From an uncultured Mycobacterium sp. (GTDB taxonomy: Bacteria > Actinomycetota > Actinomycetes > Mycobacteriales > Mycobacteriaceae), in NCBI GenBank assembly GCA_900078375.1, contig FLQS01000002.1:136659-172459 (forward strand): a stretch of DNA of 35,801 nt, read 5' to 3'. Shown here one piece after another: positions 18,616 through 29,113 of the stretch. Below the pieces are notes generated by a model that saw only the letters and a list, made by a program, of their open reading frames with translations, made no database searches and was not told where the DNA came from. Both the position numbers and the translations under genes were made by a program. Numbering within the stretch: the stretch's first letter is position 1; every line of letters starts with the position of its first letter.

Positions 18616-18664
18616 GCTCGGTTCCCGCTCGCTCCGGTCCTCGCTGCGCTGCGATCCTCACTCG
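18616..18664. repeat. GC-rich intergenic repeat-like sequence
   Basis: The prfA-prmC gap is filled with alternating GCGCTGCG and CTCGC motifs of the kind scattered between actinobacterial genes. Its minus-strand core GCAGCGCAGCGAGG resembles the 17066 and 32231 repeats, but it is not a close copy. Confidence 0.4.
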
Positions 18665-18686
18665 CGCTCACCTTCGCGGCTGGTGG

Positions 18687-19754
18687 TCATGCCTGCTGCA
18701 GCCTGGTCTGCTTGTCGGCCTCGGCCAGCGCGTCCAGCAGGGGGTCGAGTTCGCCGTCGAGCACCTGGTCCAGGTTGTGCGCCTTGAAATTGATCCGGTG
18801 ATCGGCGATTCGGTTCTCCGGGAAGTTGTACGTGCGGATCCGCTCACTGCGGTCGACGGTGCGGATCTGGCTGGCCCGGTCGGCCGATGCGTCCGCCGAC
18901 GCCTGTTCTTCGGCCAGCGCTTGCAGCCGCGCGGCGAGAACGATCATCGCGCGGGCCTTGTTCTGCAGCTGCGAGCGCTCGTTCTGACAGGTCACGACGA
19001 TGCCGGTGGGCAGATGCGTGATGCGGACCGCGGAGTCGGTGGTGTTCACGCCCTGGCCACCCTTGCCCGACGACCGGTAGACGTCGATGCGGAGGTCCGA
19101 CTCGTCGATCTGGACGGTCTCGACGTCTTCGGGCTCCGGATAGACGAGCACGCCGGCGGCGGAGGTGTGCACGCGGCCCTGCGACTCGGTGACCGGCACG
19201 CGCTGGACACGGTGGACGCCTCCTTCGAACTTCATCCGCGACCACACGCCGTCGGCGGAGTCACCCTTGCTGGCGATGATCATCGTGGCGTCCTTGTAGC
19301 CGCCGAGATCGGACCACGTCTCGTCGAGCATGGTGACGGTCCAGCCGTGGCGCTCGGCGTAGCGCATGTACATCCTGGCCAGGTCAGCGGCGAACAACGC
19401 CGACTCTTCCCCGCCCTCACCGGATTTGACCTCGAGAACGATGTCGTCGGCGTCGTGCGGATCACGCGGTGCCAGCAGGTCGGTGAGGTGCGCGTCGAGC
19501 TCGGCGACCTTGGTTTCCAGCTCGGGCACCTCGGCGGCGAAGGACGCGTCCTCGGCGGCCAGCTCGCGGGCGGCCTCGAGATCGCCGCGCGCGGTCTCCA
19601 GTCGGCGATAGGTCGTGACGATCGGCGCCAGCTGGGCGAAGCGCCGGCCCACCCGGCGGGCATTGCCCGTGTCGTTGTGCAGTGCCGGGTCGGACAGCTG
19701 ACGTTCGAGGTCCGCGTACTCGGTCAGAATGCCCTCAACTGTCGAGTGCGTCAT
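18687..19754 (-). CDS. prfA: Peptide chain release factor 1
   Basis: Class I release factor that recognises UAA and UAG and triggers peptide release. The 355-residue protein has the GGQ motif at 232-234 ([15 protein letters not shown]) and a PVT tripeptide at 187-189 in the position of the RF1 PxT stop-codon recognition element. The N-terminal coiled-coil domain covers about 1-95. ATG at 19754 is the natural start. It lies between rpmE and prmC; the latter modifies the GGQ glutamine. Confidence 0.97.
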   Translation of the reverse strand: MTHSTVEGILTEYADLERQLSDPALHNDTGNARRVGRRFAQLAPIVTTYRRLETARGDLEAARELAAEDASFAAEVPELETKVAELDAHLTDLLAPRDPHDADDIVLEVKSGEGGEESALFAADLARMYMRYAERHGWTVTMLDETWSDLGGYKDATMIIASKGDSADGVWSRMKFEGGVHRVQRVPVTESQGRVHTSAAGVLVYPEPEDVETVQIDESDLRIDVYRSSGKGGQGVNTTDSAVRITHLPTGIVVTCQNERSQLQNKARAMIVLAARLQALAEEQASADASADRASQIRTVDRSERIRTYNFPENRIADHRINFKAHNLDQVLDGELDPLLDALAEADKQTRLQQA

Positions 19755-19793
19755 GTCGCTTCTCCTCAGCTCTCAACGGTGCCCCAAACGCAA

Positions 19794-19837
19794 ACCGACG
19801 CCCGGCCTGCGCACGAGGCAGCAGAGCGGGCGTCGGT
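19794..19837 (-). terminator. hairpin between rpmE and prfA (terminator-like)
   Basis: An 11-base perfect inverted repeat (ACCGACGCCCG at 19837-19827 and CGGGCGTCGGT at 19804-19794, minus strand) with a 22-base loop starts eight bases after the rpmE stop. It is followed by TTTGCGTTT, a weak U-rich tail. It may terminate part of the rpmE transcripts before prfA or protect the rpmE 3' end. Confidence 0.5.
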
Positions 19838-19844
19838 AAGGCAG

Positions 19845-20075
19845 CTATTTGTCGGCTGAACCGGCAGCGTTGCGCTTTCCGTAGCGCTTCTCGAAGCGGG
19901 CCACGCGGCCGCCGCTGTCGAGGATCTTCTGCTTACCGGTGTAGAACGGGTGGCACTGCGAGCACACCTCGACGGTGATGTGGCCGCCGTCTTTGGTGCT
20001 GCGAGTGGTGAAGGAGTTGCCACAGCCGCAGACCACGGTGGTCTCGGCGTAGGCGGGATGAATCCCTGTTTTCAT
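19845..20075 (-). CDS. rpmE: 50S ribosomal protein L31 (zinc-binding form)
   Basis: A 76-residue large-subunit ribosomal protein. Four cysteines (Cys16, Cys18, Cys38, Cys41) form the zinc-binding C+ set, so this is the zinc-replete paralog and a zinc-free partner may exist elsewhere in the genome. The start ATG at 20075 is supported by AGAGGA eight to thirteen bases upstream; the open frame continues upstream but without similarity. It is followed by a hairpin and then prfA. Confidence 0.96.
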   Translation of the reverse strand: MKTGIHPAYAETTVVCGCGNSFTTRSTKDGGHITVEVCSQCHPFYTGKQKILDSGGRVARFEKRYGKRNAAGSADK

Positions 20076-20188
20076 GGTGTCCTCTGCATTCGGTGGTCGC
20101 CGGGTCGCCCTAGGCGTTTCGCCTGGTAATCGAGCGTGAACCGGTACCTGAGGTGGTCGACGATCCAGTATGCCAGGTTGACCGTCAC
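20072..20188 (-). CDS. possible 38-residue ORF overlapping rpmE start
   Basis: A GTG-started frame ([19 protein letters not shown] and onward) fills most of the 139-base gap between the acyl-CoA synthetase and rpmE, and its TGA overlaps the rpmE ATG as ATGA. By hand count about three quarters of its third codon positions are G or C, and the composition (hydrophobic start, basic end) is protein-like. There is no clear ribosome binding site. It could be a leader or small coupled protein, or chance. I do not recognise it. Confidence 0.25.
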   Translation of the reverse strand: MTVNLAYWIVDHLRYRFTLDYQAKRLGRPGDHRMQRTP

Positions 20189-20214
20189 CTGCCCAAACGC
20201 GTCGCTGTCGCCGG

Positions 20215-21819
20215 CTATTCCGACGGGCCGGCGGCGTAACTCTTCCCCCGGGCCGGGCGCGCCCACACCACGCCGGTTCCAGGGTGGGTACCGCGGGCGA
20301 TGAGCTCCCGCTTGAGCACCTTGTTCGTGGCGGTGGCCGGTAGCTCCTCGGCGATCCAGACGTGCCGCGGCCATGCCTTGGGCGACAGGTCGGACTGCTC
20401 AGCCAGGAACTCGGCGAGGTCCGCCGGGGTGAGTTCGGCACCGTCGGCGAGCACGATGGCCGCCATCACCTGGTCACCCACGTGCTCGTCGGGCACCGGG
20501 TACACCGCGACCTGACTGACCTGCGGAAGCCGCTGGATGATGCGTTCGATGGGCGCGGCGGCCATGTTCTCGCCGTCCACCCGCATCCAGTCCGCGGTGC
20601 GCCCGGCCAGGAAGATCCAGCCGTCGGCGTCGCGGTAGCCGAGGTCACCGGACCAGTACATGCCGTGCCGTAGGCGTTCGTCGGTGGCGTTGCTGTCGTT
20701 GTAGTAACCGCCGAACATGCCCCCACCGGTGGTGTTGACGATCTCGCCGATCGCCTCATCCGGGTTGGCCAGAGCGCCGCTGTCGTCGAAAACTGCTGTG
20801 GCGCACTCTATTCGAGTCTCCGAGTCGTAAATGGCCACGCCGGGAAAGCCCCGGCCGACCGAGCCGGGCGGGCAGTCGTCCTCGCGGGTGATGATGACCG
20901 CGCCCTCGGTGGAGCCGAAGCCGTCCCACACCGCGCAGCCGAACCGGCGGCTGAATTCGGCGATATCGCGGTCGGTGGCCTCGTTGCCGAAGGCGACCCG
21001 CAGCGGATTGTCGTGATCGTCGGGCTGTTCGGCCGTCGCCAGCACGTAGGCCAGCGGCTTGCCGACGTAGTTCATGTAGGTGGCCCCGTAGCGGCGCAGG
21101 TCCGCCAGCAGGCCGGATGCCGAGAACGACGCCGGCGCCATCGCCGCGCCGGCATTGAGCGCCACCGCCCAGCCCGCCATCAATGCGTTGGAGTGGAACA
21201 GCGGCATCGAGAGGTAGCAGACGTCGTCGGCCGTGATCGCGAACCGGTCGGCCAGCGCGACGCCGGCGAACGGCACCATCATGTGGGCGACCTGGACCGC
21301 CTTGGGCTCACCGCTGGTACCGGAGGTGAAGATCAGCATGAACGTGTCGGTCGCGGTGACTTCCCGGTGCGGGGTGAGCTCGCCCGCCTCCGCCAGCAGC
21401 GCCGACCACTCTTCGGAGTCGACGTCGAACACCCGGACTCCGGGCAGCTCCAGGCCGTCGAGCAGCGCGCGATCGGCCGAGTCGGTGAGCAGGATCTGGC
21501 AGTCGGCTTTGACGATGTCGCGAGCCAGGGCCGCGCCACGGCGGGTGTTGTTCACCCCGCACAGCACGTATCCACCGAGGCCTGCTGCGGCCATGGCGGT
21601 GAGCATCGCCGGGGTATTGCCCAGCAGCGTTCCCACGTGCAGCGGCCGGTCCGGGTCGGCGATCGCGATCAGCGCCGCCGCTTGTCGGGCGGCCTCGTCA
21701 AGGTGTTCGCGCCAGCTCCACACCTGCTCGCCGAACTTCACCGCGGGGGTGGATTCGTCGAGACGCTCGCGGAGCAGCTGCTGGACGGTCTCGGCCACGG
21801 AACTCCCGTCTTTTGTCAT
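20215..21819 (-). CDS. FadD17-like fatty-acyl-CoA synthetase
   Basis: An ANL-superfamily enzyme of up to 534 residues that activates a carboxylic acid with ATP and CoA. Visible motifs are the phosphate-binding loop [15 protein letters not shown] at 162-176, the adenine-binding block DGFGSTEG, the hinge segment [17 protein letters not shown], and the catalytic lysine region [10 protein letters not shown] near the C-terminus. It resembles mycobacterial FadD17 across its length, including LFHSNA and [11 protein letters not shown]. The substrate cannot be read from sequence; FadD17 relatives are linked to steroid or fatty acid side-chain activation. The ATG at 21819 has no spaced ribosome site. 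GTG at 21798, with GGGAG four bases further upstream, is an equally good start and would give 527 residues. Confidence 0.9.
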   Translation of the reverse strand: MTKDGSSVAETVQQLLRERLDESTPAVKFGEQVWSWREHLDEAARQAAALIAIADPDRPLHVGTLLGNTPAMLTAMAAAGLGGYVLCGVNNTRRGAALARDIVKADCQILLTDSADRALLDGLELPGVRVFDVDSEEWSALLAEAGELTPHREVTATDTFMLIFTSGTSGEPKAVQVAHMMVPFAGVALADRFAITADDVCYLSMPLFHSNALMAGWAVALNAGAAMAPASFSASGLLADLRRYGATYMNYVGKPLAYVLATAEQPDDHDNPLRVAFGNEATDRDIAEFSRRFGCAVWDGFGSTEGAVIITREDDCPPGSVGRGFPGVAIYDSETRIECATAVFDDSGALANPDEAIGEIVNTTGGGMFGGYYNDSNATDERLRHGMYWSGDLGYRDADGWIFLAGRTADWMRVDGENMAAAPIERIIQRLPQVSQVAVYPVPDEHVGDQVMAAIVLADGAELTPADLAEFLAEQSDLSPKAWPRHVWIAEELPATATNKVLKRELIARGTHPGTGVVWARPARGKSYAAGPSE

Positions 21820-21861
21820 CTCCCGCGTTCTCGCGGTGCCTTAGGTCACAATAGAAGCGCA

Positions 21862-21891
21862 GGGTAAACAGAATGACAAATCTGTCTACCC
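21862..21891. promoter_or_regulatory. inverted-repeat operator between acyl-CoA synthetase and TetR genes
   Basis: GGGTAAACAGA at 21862-21872 and TCTGTCTACCC at 21881-21891 are inverted arms matching at 10 of 11 positions, with an 8-base spacer. The site lies in the 154-base divergent gap, 43 bases upstream of the synthetase start and 82 bases from the regulator start. It is the natural binding site for the adjacent TetR protein, which would then control both genes. Confidence 0.65.
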
Positions 21892-21973
21892 ATGTAGCGG
21901 GACCACCGCAGATCCGGGTTTGGAAGGATGTCCACATCGGGACTGTCGCGTCGATACGAGGAGGATCACCAAG

Positions 21974-22600
21974 GTGACTGCCAGCACCGACGCCGACAGC
22001 CGGCACGGAGCCAAATCCGTCCAGGAACGACTGGTCGACGCCGCCGAAGTCTGTTTGCGCGCCAAGGGCATCCGGGCGACGACGGTATCCGAGGTCGCCG
22101 AGGCAGCCGGCGTATCGCGCGGCTGGCTCTACCGGCACTATCCCGACAAGGCCTCGCTGCTGGGCGCGGCGATCGTGCGTCTCAACAACGCGTTCTGGGC
22201 CGAGTCGCACCAGGTGCTGGACGGGCTTGGCACCTTCGAGGAGCAATTGACCGTCGGCGTGCGACTGGGCCGCAGCGCCTACGACTCCCCCGGCGCACTG
22301 GTGATGCAGCTGCGCCGCGACGAGCCTGAGGAATTCGCGGCTTGCGCCGGCGCCGGCGTGCAAGGCCTGGTGCCCGATCTGGGCCGGTTCTGGCAGCCCT
22401 ACCTGGAGGCAGCGCGCGACCGGGGCGAGATCCACGCCGAGACACAACTCGACGAGGCCGCCGAGTGGGTGGCTCGGGTTCAAATCAGCCTCGGCACCGT
22501 TCCCGGTGAGACCTTGGACCCCGACGACCATGACGCGGTGCTGCGGTTCATGCGCCGATATGTGTTGCCCGGCTTGCGCGTGGCGCCCGCGGCGCAGTAG
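21974..22600 (+). CDS. TetR-family transcriptional regulator
   Basis: A 208-residue regulator. The N-terminal helix-turn-helix is clear at about residues 20-66 (VQERLVDAAEVCLRAKGIRA, then TVSEVAEAAGVSRGWLYRHY), followed by an all-helical ligand-binding domain without close similarity that I can name. The start chosen is GTG at 21974, nine bases after GAGGAGG; the frame is open back to 21920 but the extra residues are not family-like. It is divergent from the acyl-CoA synthetase and shares an inverted repeat with it, so it is probably a ligand-responsive repressor, with an acyl-CoA a likely ligand by analogy. Confidence 0.92.
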   Translation: MTASTDADSRHGAKSVQERLVDAAEVCLRAKGIRATTVSEVAEAAGVSRGWLYRHYPDKASLLGAAIVRLNNAFWAESHQVLDGLGTFEEQLTVGVRLGRSAYDSPGALVMQLRRDEPEEFAACAGAGVQGLVPDLGRFWQPYLEAARDRGEIHAETQLDEAAEWVARVQISLGTVPGETLDPDDHDAVLRFMRRYVLPGLRVAPAAQ

Positions 22601-22675
22601 GTCTTCGCAACGAAAAGCCTTGGGCGTCAAGCGCTGTCGTGATCTACTCGCAGTGTCGGGTGCCCGCCTGACAGA

Positions 22676-23492
22676 ATGGCCGCCATGGGCATACGTAGCC
22701 GCCGGGGGGCGGTCTTGGTCGCAGCTTTGGCCATCGGGCTGACCGCATGCGGCCGGGTCGACGAGTACCAAGGCCACCACCTCTGGGACCAGCAAGGCCG
22801 CCACGACTTCGACGAGTGCCGGCGCGTCACCGACGGCGGCCGCGCCGAGCAGCGGGGTCTCCAACAATCAGAAGTATTCGGTCACCCGCTCCACGGCCGG
22901 GGATGCCACCACGGACGGCAAGGGCCGCTGGACGCTGGTCGTCGACACCATCACCGGCGGTGATCCGCGGGTCGCGGGGACCTTCAACAGTGCGGTGCAC
23001 GCGTCGGCCGCCGGGCAGCTCGAACCCGTCAAGAACGGCGCGGACCCGGACGGGACATGGACGTTCGAGACCCAACCGCAGATCTACTTCGGCGGCGCAT
23101 CGGTGTCGGAACTGATCAGCGGCCTCTACGTGCATGTGCCGTCCGCGCATCCGAGTAGCTATGTCAGCACCGTGGTGATCGACTCGCGGTCGGCCAAGCC
23201 GATCACGCTGGCGGATCTGTTCACCGATAAGCAGGCCGGTTTGAATCGGCTGTCGGAGCAGACCAAGGCCTTGCTGCCCGGGGTCAGCGGGGTTGGGCCG
23301 ACACCGATGGCCGACGAGCCGGGCAATGCGCCCACCGAGGCGAACTTCGGCAACTGGATCCCCACGCCCGACGGGCTGGAGATCCACTTCGCTGACTACC
23401 AGTTCTTCCACGGCACACCGACGATCACGGTGCCGTGGTCGGCGCTGGACGGACTGCTGGCGCCCGGGATGGACGCCCTGCGGCAGACCTAG
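22676..23492 (+). pseudogene. lipoprotein with DUF3298/RsiV-like domain, frameshifted
   Basis: The first part (22676-22753) encodes a signal peptide with a lipobox (AALAIGLTAC; cysteine codon 22748-22750). After that the coding frame moves by one base: from 22755 the frame gives GSTSTKATTSGTSKAATTST, a classic Ser/Thr/Ala lipoprotein linker, then a folded domain to the stop at 23492. The domain ends with LADLFTDKQAG and a GLEIHFADYQFF...TITVPWSAL pattern resembling DUF3298 (RsiV/MPT64-type). The downstream frame has TGA at 22740 and its first start codon only at 22995. Removing one C from GGCCGGG (22751-22757) would restore one protein of about 270 residues. It is either a recent inactivating mutation or a sequencing error. 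It is convergent with rho, 18 bases apart. Confidence 0.75.
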
Positions 23493-23510
23493 TGCGCCGA
23501 AATCGCGTAG

Positions 23511-25463
23511 TTAGTCGATGTCCGAGGAGCTGTTGCCGCCGCCACCGGGCGCCGTCTTGGACACCTGAACCAGGAACTCGTAGTTGGTCTTGGTCTTGCG
23601 CAGCTGGCTCATCAGCAAATCGATGGCCTGATGCGAATCCAGCCCGGACAGGACCCGGCGCAGCTTGTGCACCACCGCGAACTCGTCGGTCGACAGCAGC
23701 AGCTCGTCCTTGCGGGTACCCGACGGGTTGACGTCGACCGCCGGGAACACCCGGCGCTCGGCGATCTTGCGGTCGAGCTTGAGCTCGGCGTTACCGGTGC
23801 CCTTGAACTCCTCGAAGATCACGGTGTCACCGGTGGAGCCGGTCTCCACCATCGCCGTCGCGATGATCGTCAGCGAACCACCGAACTCGATGTTGCGGGC
23901 CGCACCGAGGAACCGCTTGGGCGGGTACAGGGCGGTCGAGTCCACACCACCGGACAGGATGCGCCCGGACGCGGGCGAGGCGTTGTTGTAGGCGCGGCCC
24001 AGCCGGGTGATCGAGTCGAGCAGCACGACGACGTCCTTGCCCTGCTCAACGAGACGCTTGGCGCGCTCGATGGCTAGCTCGGCGGCCTGCGTGTGATCTG
24101 ACGGCGGCCGGTCGAAGGTGGAGGCGATGACCTCACCCTTGACCGAGCGCTGCATGTCGGTGACCTCTTCAGGTCGCTCGTCGACCAGGACCACCATCAG
24201 GTGGCACTCGGGGTTGTTGCGGGTGATCGCGTTGGCGATGTCCTGCATGATCGTGGTCTTACCGGCCTTGGGCGGCGACACGATCAGGGCGCGCTGCCCC
24301 TTGCCGATCGGCATGATCAGGTCGATCACGCGGGTGGTCAGCCGATCGGGAGTGGTCTCCAGCCGCAGCCGCTGGTTCGGGTAGAGCGGGGTCAGCTTGG
24401 TGAAATCGGGCCGGTTCCTGGCCTCTTCGACCGGACCGCCGTTGACGCTGTCGAGTCGAACCAGCGGGTTGAACTTCTGGCGCTGGTTCTGGCCGCCTTC
24501 GCCTTCCTTGGGCACGCGGACCGCGCCGGTGACGGCGTCGCCGCGGCGCAGGCCGTTCTTGCGGACCATGTTCATCGAGACGTAGACGTCGTTGGGGCCG
24601 GCCAGGTAGCCCGAGGTGCGCACGAACGCGTAGTTGTCGAGTACGTCGAGGATGCCGGCGACCGGCTGGACGACGTCGTCCTCACGCAACTCGGCGTCGT
24701 TGCCGCCGCCACCGCCTTCGCCGCCGGGGCGCTCGCCACGACGGCGACGGTCACGGAACCGGCGACCGCGACGGCCCTGGCGGCTGTCGTCGTCGTCATC
24801 ATCATCGCGGTTCTGGTTGTTGTCGCGGTTCTGGTTGTTGTCGCGGTTCTGCTGGTTGCCGCGATTCTGGTTGCTGTCGCGATTCTGCTGGTTACCGCGG
24901 TTCTGCTGGTTTCCGGATTGCCCCTGGCCGCCCTGGTTGGACGACTCGCGGTTCTCCTGCCGGTTCTGATTCTGGTTATCGCGCTTCTCGCCCTGCTCGG
25001 CGCGGTTCTCCTGCGATTTCGGCTGCTCAGCGCCCTCAGCGCCAGCGGCACCGGCGTCGCGGGTGGCAGCCCGGCGCTCGCGGCGGCGTGGCTCGCCGCT
25101 GTTGGATTCGGCGTTCTCGGTCTTCTCGGCGTTCTGACGGGGCTCGCGCGGCTCAGTCGGCTGCTCGGCGGGTGCCGCAGCGGCGTTGTCGGCGCTGCGA
25201 TTGGTGCCGTTGCCGCCGTTCTGGTGCTCCTTGATCGCGGCGATCAGGTCGCCCTTGCGCATCCCGGAGGTTCCCTTGACGCCAACCTGGTTGGCCAGGG
25301 CGCGGAGCTCGGGCAGGACCATCGTCGACAGAGAGCCGGCCCGGCCCGCGTCCCCACTCGGGGCGGCCTGCGAATCAGGCGCCGAGGGGATTTCTGCGGT
25401 CACGGCGGGCGCCTCCGTCTGCGGGGCGCTGTCTCCAGCCGTGATCAGGTCCGTATCAGTCAC
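23511..25463 (-). CDS. rho: Transcription termination factor Rho
   Basis: Hexameric RNA helicase that ends transcription. The 650-residue protein has an N-terminal Rho-N helical domain (about 43-80), a long low-complexity insertion (about 83-250), the RNA-binding cold-shock domain, and the ATPase core with Walker A SPPKAGKTT at 396-404, Walker B DVVVLLD at 477-483 and the Q/R loops SGGVDSTALYPPKR. The insertion holds six tandem hexapeptides of the form [GD][NS][QN]QNR at 184-219 followed by seven aspartates and an Arg-rich patch. The start GTG at 25463 has AAAGGA six bases upstream and matches the conserved TDTDLITAG N-terminus. The 277 bases upstream (25464-25740) hold no gene and should contain the promoter and a long 5' leader. 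Confidence 0.97.
   Translation of the reverse strand: MTDTDLITAGDSAPQTEAPAVTAEIPSAPDSQAAPSGDAGRAGSLSTMVLPELRALANQVGVKGTSGMRKGDLIAAIKEHQNGGNGTNRSADNAAAAPAEQPTEPREPRQNAEKTENAESNSGEPRRRERRAATRDAGAAGAEGAEQPKSQENRAEQGEKRDNQNQNRQENRESSNQGGQGQSGNQQNRGNQQNRDSNQNRGNQQNRDNNQNRDNNQNRDDDDDDDSRQGRRGRRFRDRRRRGERPGGEGGGGGNDAELREDDVVQPVAGILDVLDNYAFVRTSGYLAGPNDVYVSMNMVRKNGLRRGDAVTGAVRVPKEGEGGQNQRQKFNPLVRLDSVNGGPVEEARNRPDFTKLTPLYPNQRLRLETTPDRLTTRVIDLIMPIGKGQRALIVSPPKAGKTTIMQDIANAITRNNPECHLMVVLVDERPEEVTDMQRSVKGEVIASTFDRPPSDHTQAAELAIERAKRLVEQGKDVVVLLDSITRLGRAYNNASPASGRILSGGVDSTALYPPKRFLGAARNIEFGGSLTIIATAMVETGSTGDTVIFEEFKGTGNAELKLDRKIAERRVFPAVDVNPSGTRKDELLLSTDEFAVVHKLRRVLSGLDSHQAIDLLMSQLRKTKTNYEFLVQVSKTAPGGGGNSSSDID
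24807..24914. repeat. 18-base tandem repeat inside rho (six units)
   Basis: Six imperfect 18-base units (plus-strand core CGGTTCTGGTTGTTGTCG and variants) encode the hexapeptides GNQQNR, GNQQNR, DSNQNR, GNQQNR, DNNQNR, DNNQNR, followed by seven Asp codons at 24786-24806. Such an array can expand or contract by slippage in whole codons without disturbing the frame. Confidence 0.9.
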
Positions 25464-25740
25464 GGATTTCCTTTCTTCCCTCACCGTTTCGTCGGGGCAA
25501 GGGGTTCTGGCACTCAGCCGATTCGCTGAATGCGAAGTCTCACCATCGTCTGTGCGTCAACGGTGATCGCCGGCATTCGCGGCTACATGGCGAACCGTCA
25601 GTCCACGAGTTGAACACAAGAGAAATTGGTGGTCGTCCTAGTGTCGGCGCAGGAACAGTCGCTGCGTTTGCCTGGACGGGACCGACAATAGCCCCCTTGA
25701 CCGCCGGAAAGCAAGAAGTCGCCACCGGCGTGTGCGCAAC

Positions 25741-27781
<2,041 letters not shown>

Positions 27782-27785
<4 letters not shown>

Positions 27786-29107
27786 TCGCTGGTTCCTTCC
27801 AAACGCAGCACGCTGTTGACTTCCTGGACGGCATCGTGATCAGCCAGCGCGGCAACGGTCTCGGACAATGCGGCATCGGTTGCCCGGTGAGTCACCACCA
27901 CGATGCGGGCACCGCTGGGCTGACCCCCGTCTCCCACGATGCCTTCCTGGCGCACCTCGGCGATGCTGACCTCTCGCTTGGCGAATTCGGCTGCCACCGA
28001 GGACAACACACCGGGCCGGTCGGTGACGGTCATGCTGACGTAGTACCGGGTGGGGATGATGCCCATCGGAGCGATCGGCAGTTGGGCGTACTTGGACTCG
28101 CGCGGCCCACGACCGCCCTGCACGCGGTTGCGCGCGGCCATCACCAGATCGCCCATCACCGCCGACGCTGTCGGGGCGCCGCCGGCTCCCTGGCCGTAGA
28201 ACATCAATCGGCCGGCCGCCTCCGCCTCCACGACAACGGCGTTGAATGCCCCGTTGACGGTGGCCAGCGGATGGCTCAGCGGGACCAGCGCCGGGTAGAC
28301 CCGGGCCGAAACACGCTGCTGGCCATCACTTCCGGTCACACGCTCGCAGATCGACAACAACTTGATGGTGCAGCCCAGCGCCTTGGCCGATTCGAAATCC
28401 TCCGGGGTGATCTTGGAGATGCCCTCGCGGTAGACGTCGTCGGCGGTGACCCGGGTGTGGAAGGCGATGGACGCCAAGATCGCGGCCTTGGCGGCGGCGT
28501 CGTAACCCTCCACGTCTGCGGTGGGATCGGCCTCGGCGTATCCCAGGGCGCTCGCATCGGCCAGCGCGGAGCTGTAATCGGCTCCGGTAGAGGCCATTTC
28601 AGATAGGATGTAGTTAGTGGTGCCGTTGACGATGCCCGCAACGCGCAGCACGGTGTCACCGGCCAGCGATTGCGTGAGCGGGCGGATCACCGGGATGGCA
28701 CCCGCGACGGCCGCCTCGAAATACAGGTCGACGTGGGCGCGCTCGGCGGCCTGCGCCAACTCGCCGGTGGACTGGGCCAGCAACGCCTTGTTGGCAGTCA
28801 CCACCGACTTCCCGCCTTCGAGCGCCGTCAGGATCGCCTTGCGAGCCGGCTCCACCGGGCCCATGACCTCGACGACGATGTCGACGTCCTCGCGGGAGAC
28901 CAGCTCCTCGACGTTGTCGGTGAGCATGTCCACCGGCAGGCCCCGGTCGGCGGAGACATTTCGCACTGCGACACCCCGCAGTTCCAGCGGGGCACCGATA
29001 CGCGCCGCGAGATCAGGTGCGCTCTCCTGGATGATCCGAACAACTTCGCTTCCGACGTTGCCCAGCCCCAATACCGCTACACCAACCGGCTTCTCGGATG
29101 AACTCAT
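27782..29107 (-). CDS. thrA: Homoserine dehydrogenase
   Basis: It reduces aspartate semialdehyde to homoserine with NAD(P)H, at the branch to threonine and methionine. The 441-residue protein has the Rossmann motif [11 protein letters not shown] near residue 12, the catalytic block with [11 protein letters not shown] and [13 protein letters not shown], and a C-terminal ACT domain (from about 350, [20 protein letters not shown]) that allows threonine feedback inhibition. It is not fused to an aspartokinase. It begins six bases after lysA. Confidence 0.97.
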
Positions 29108-29113
29108 TGGCTG

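Noticed and set aside
24201..25529. 442-residue hydrophobic plus-strand frame opposite rho
   Set aside because: Its Val/Leu-rich, membrane-like look is the complement of the Asn/Gln/Asp repeat codons of rho.
25540..25725. 61-residue minus-strand frame between thrB and rho
   Set aside because: No ribosome site, no recognisable similarity; more likely part of the rho leader.
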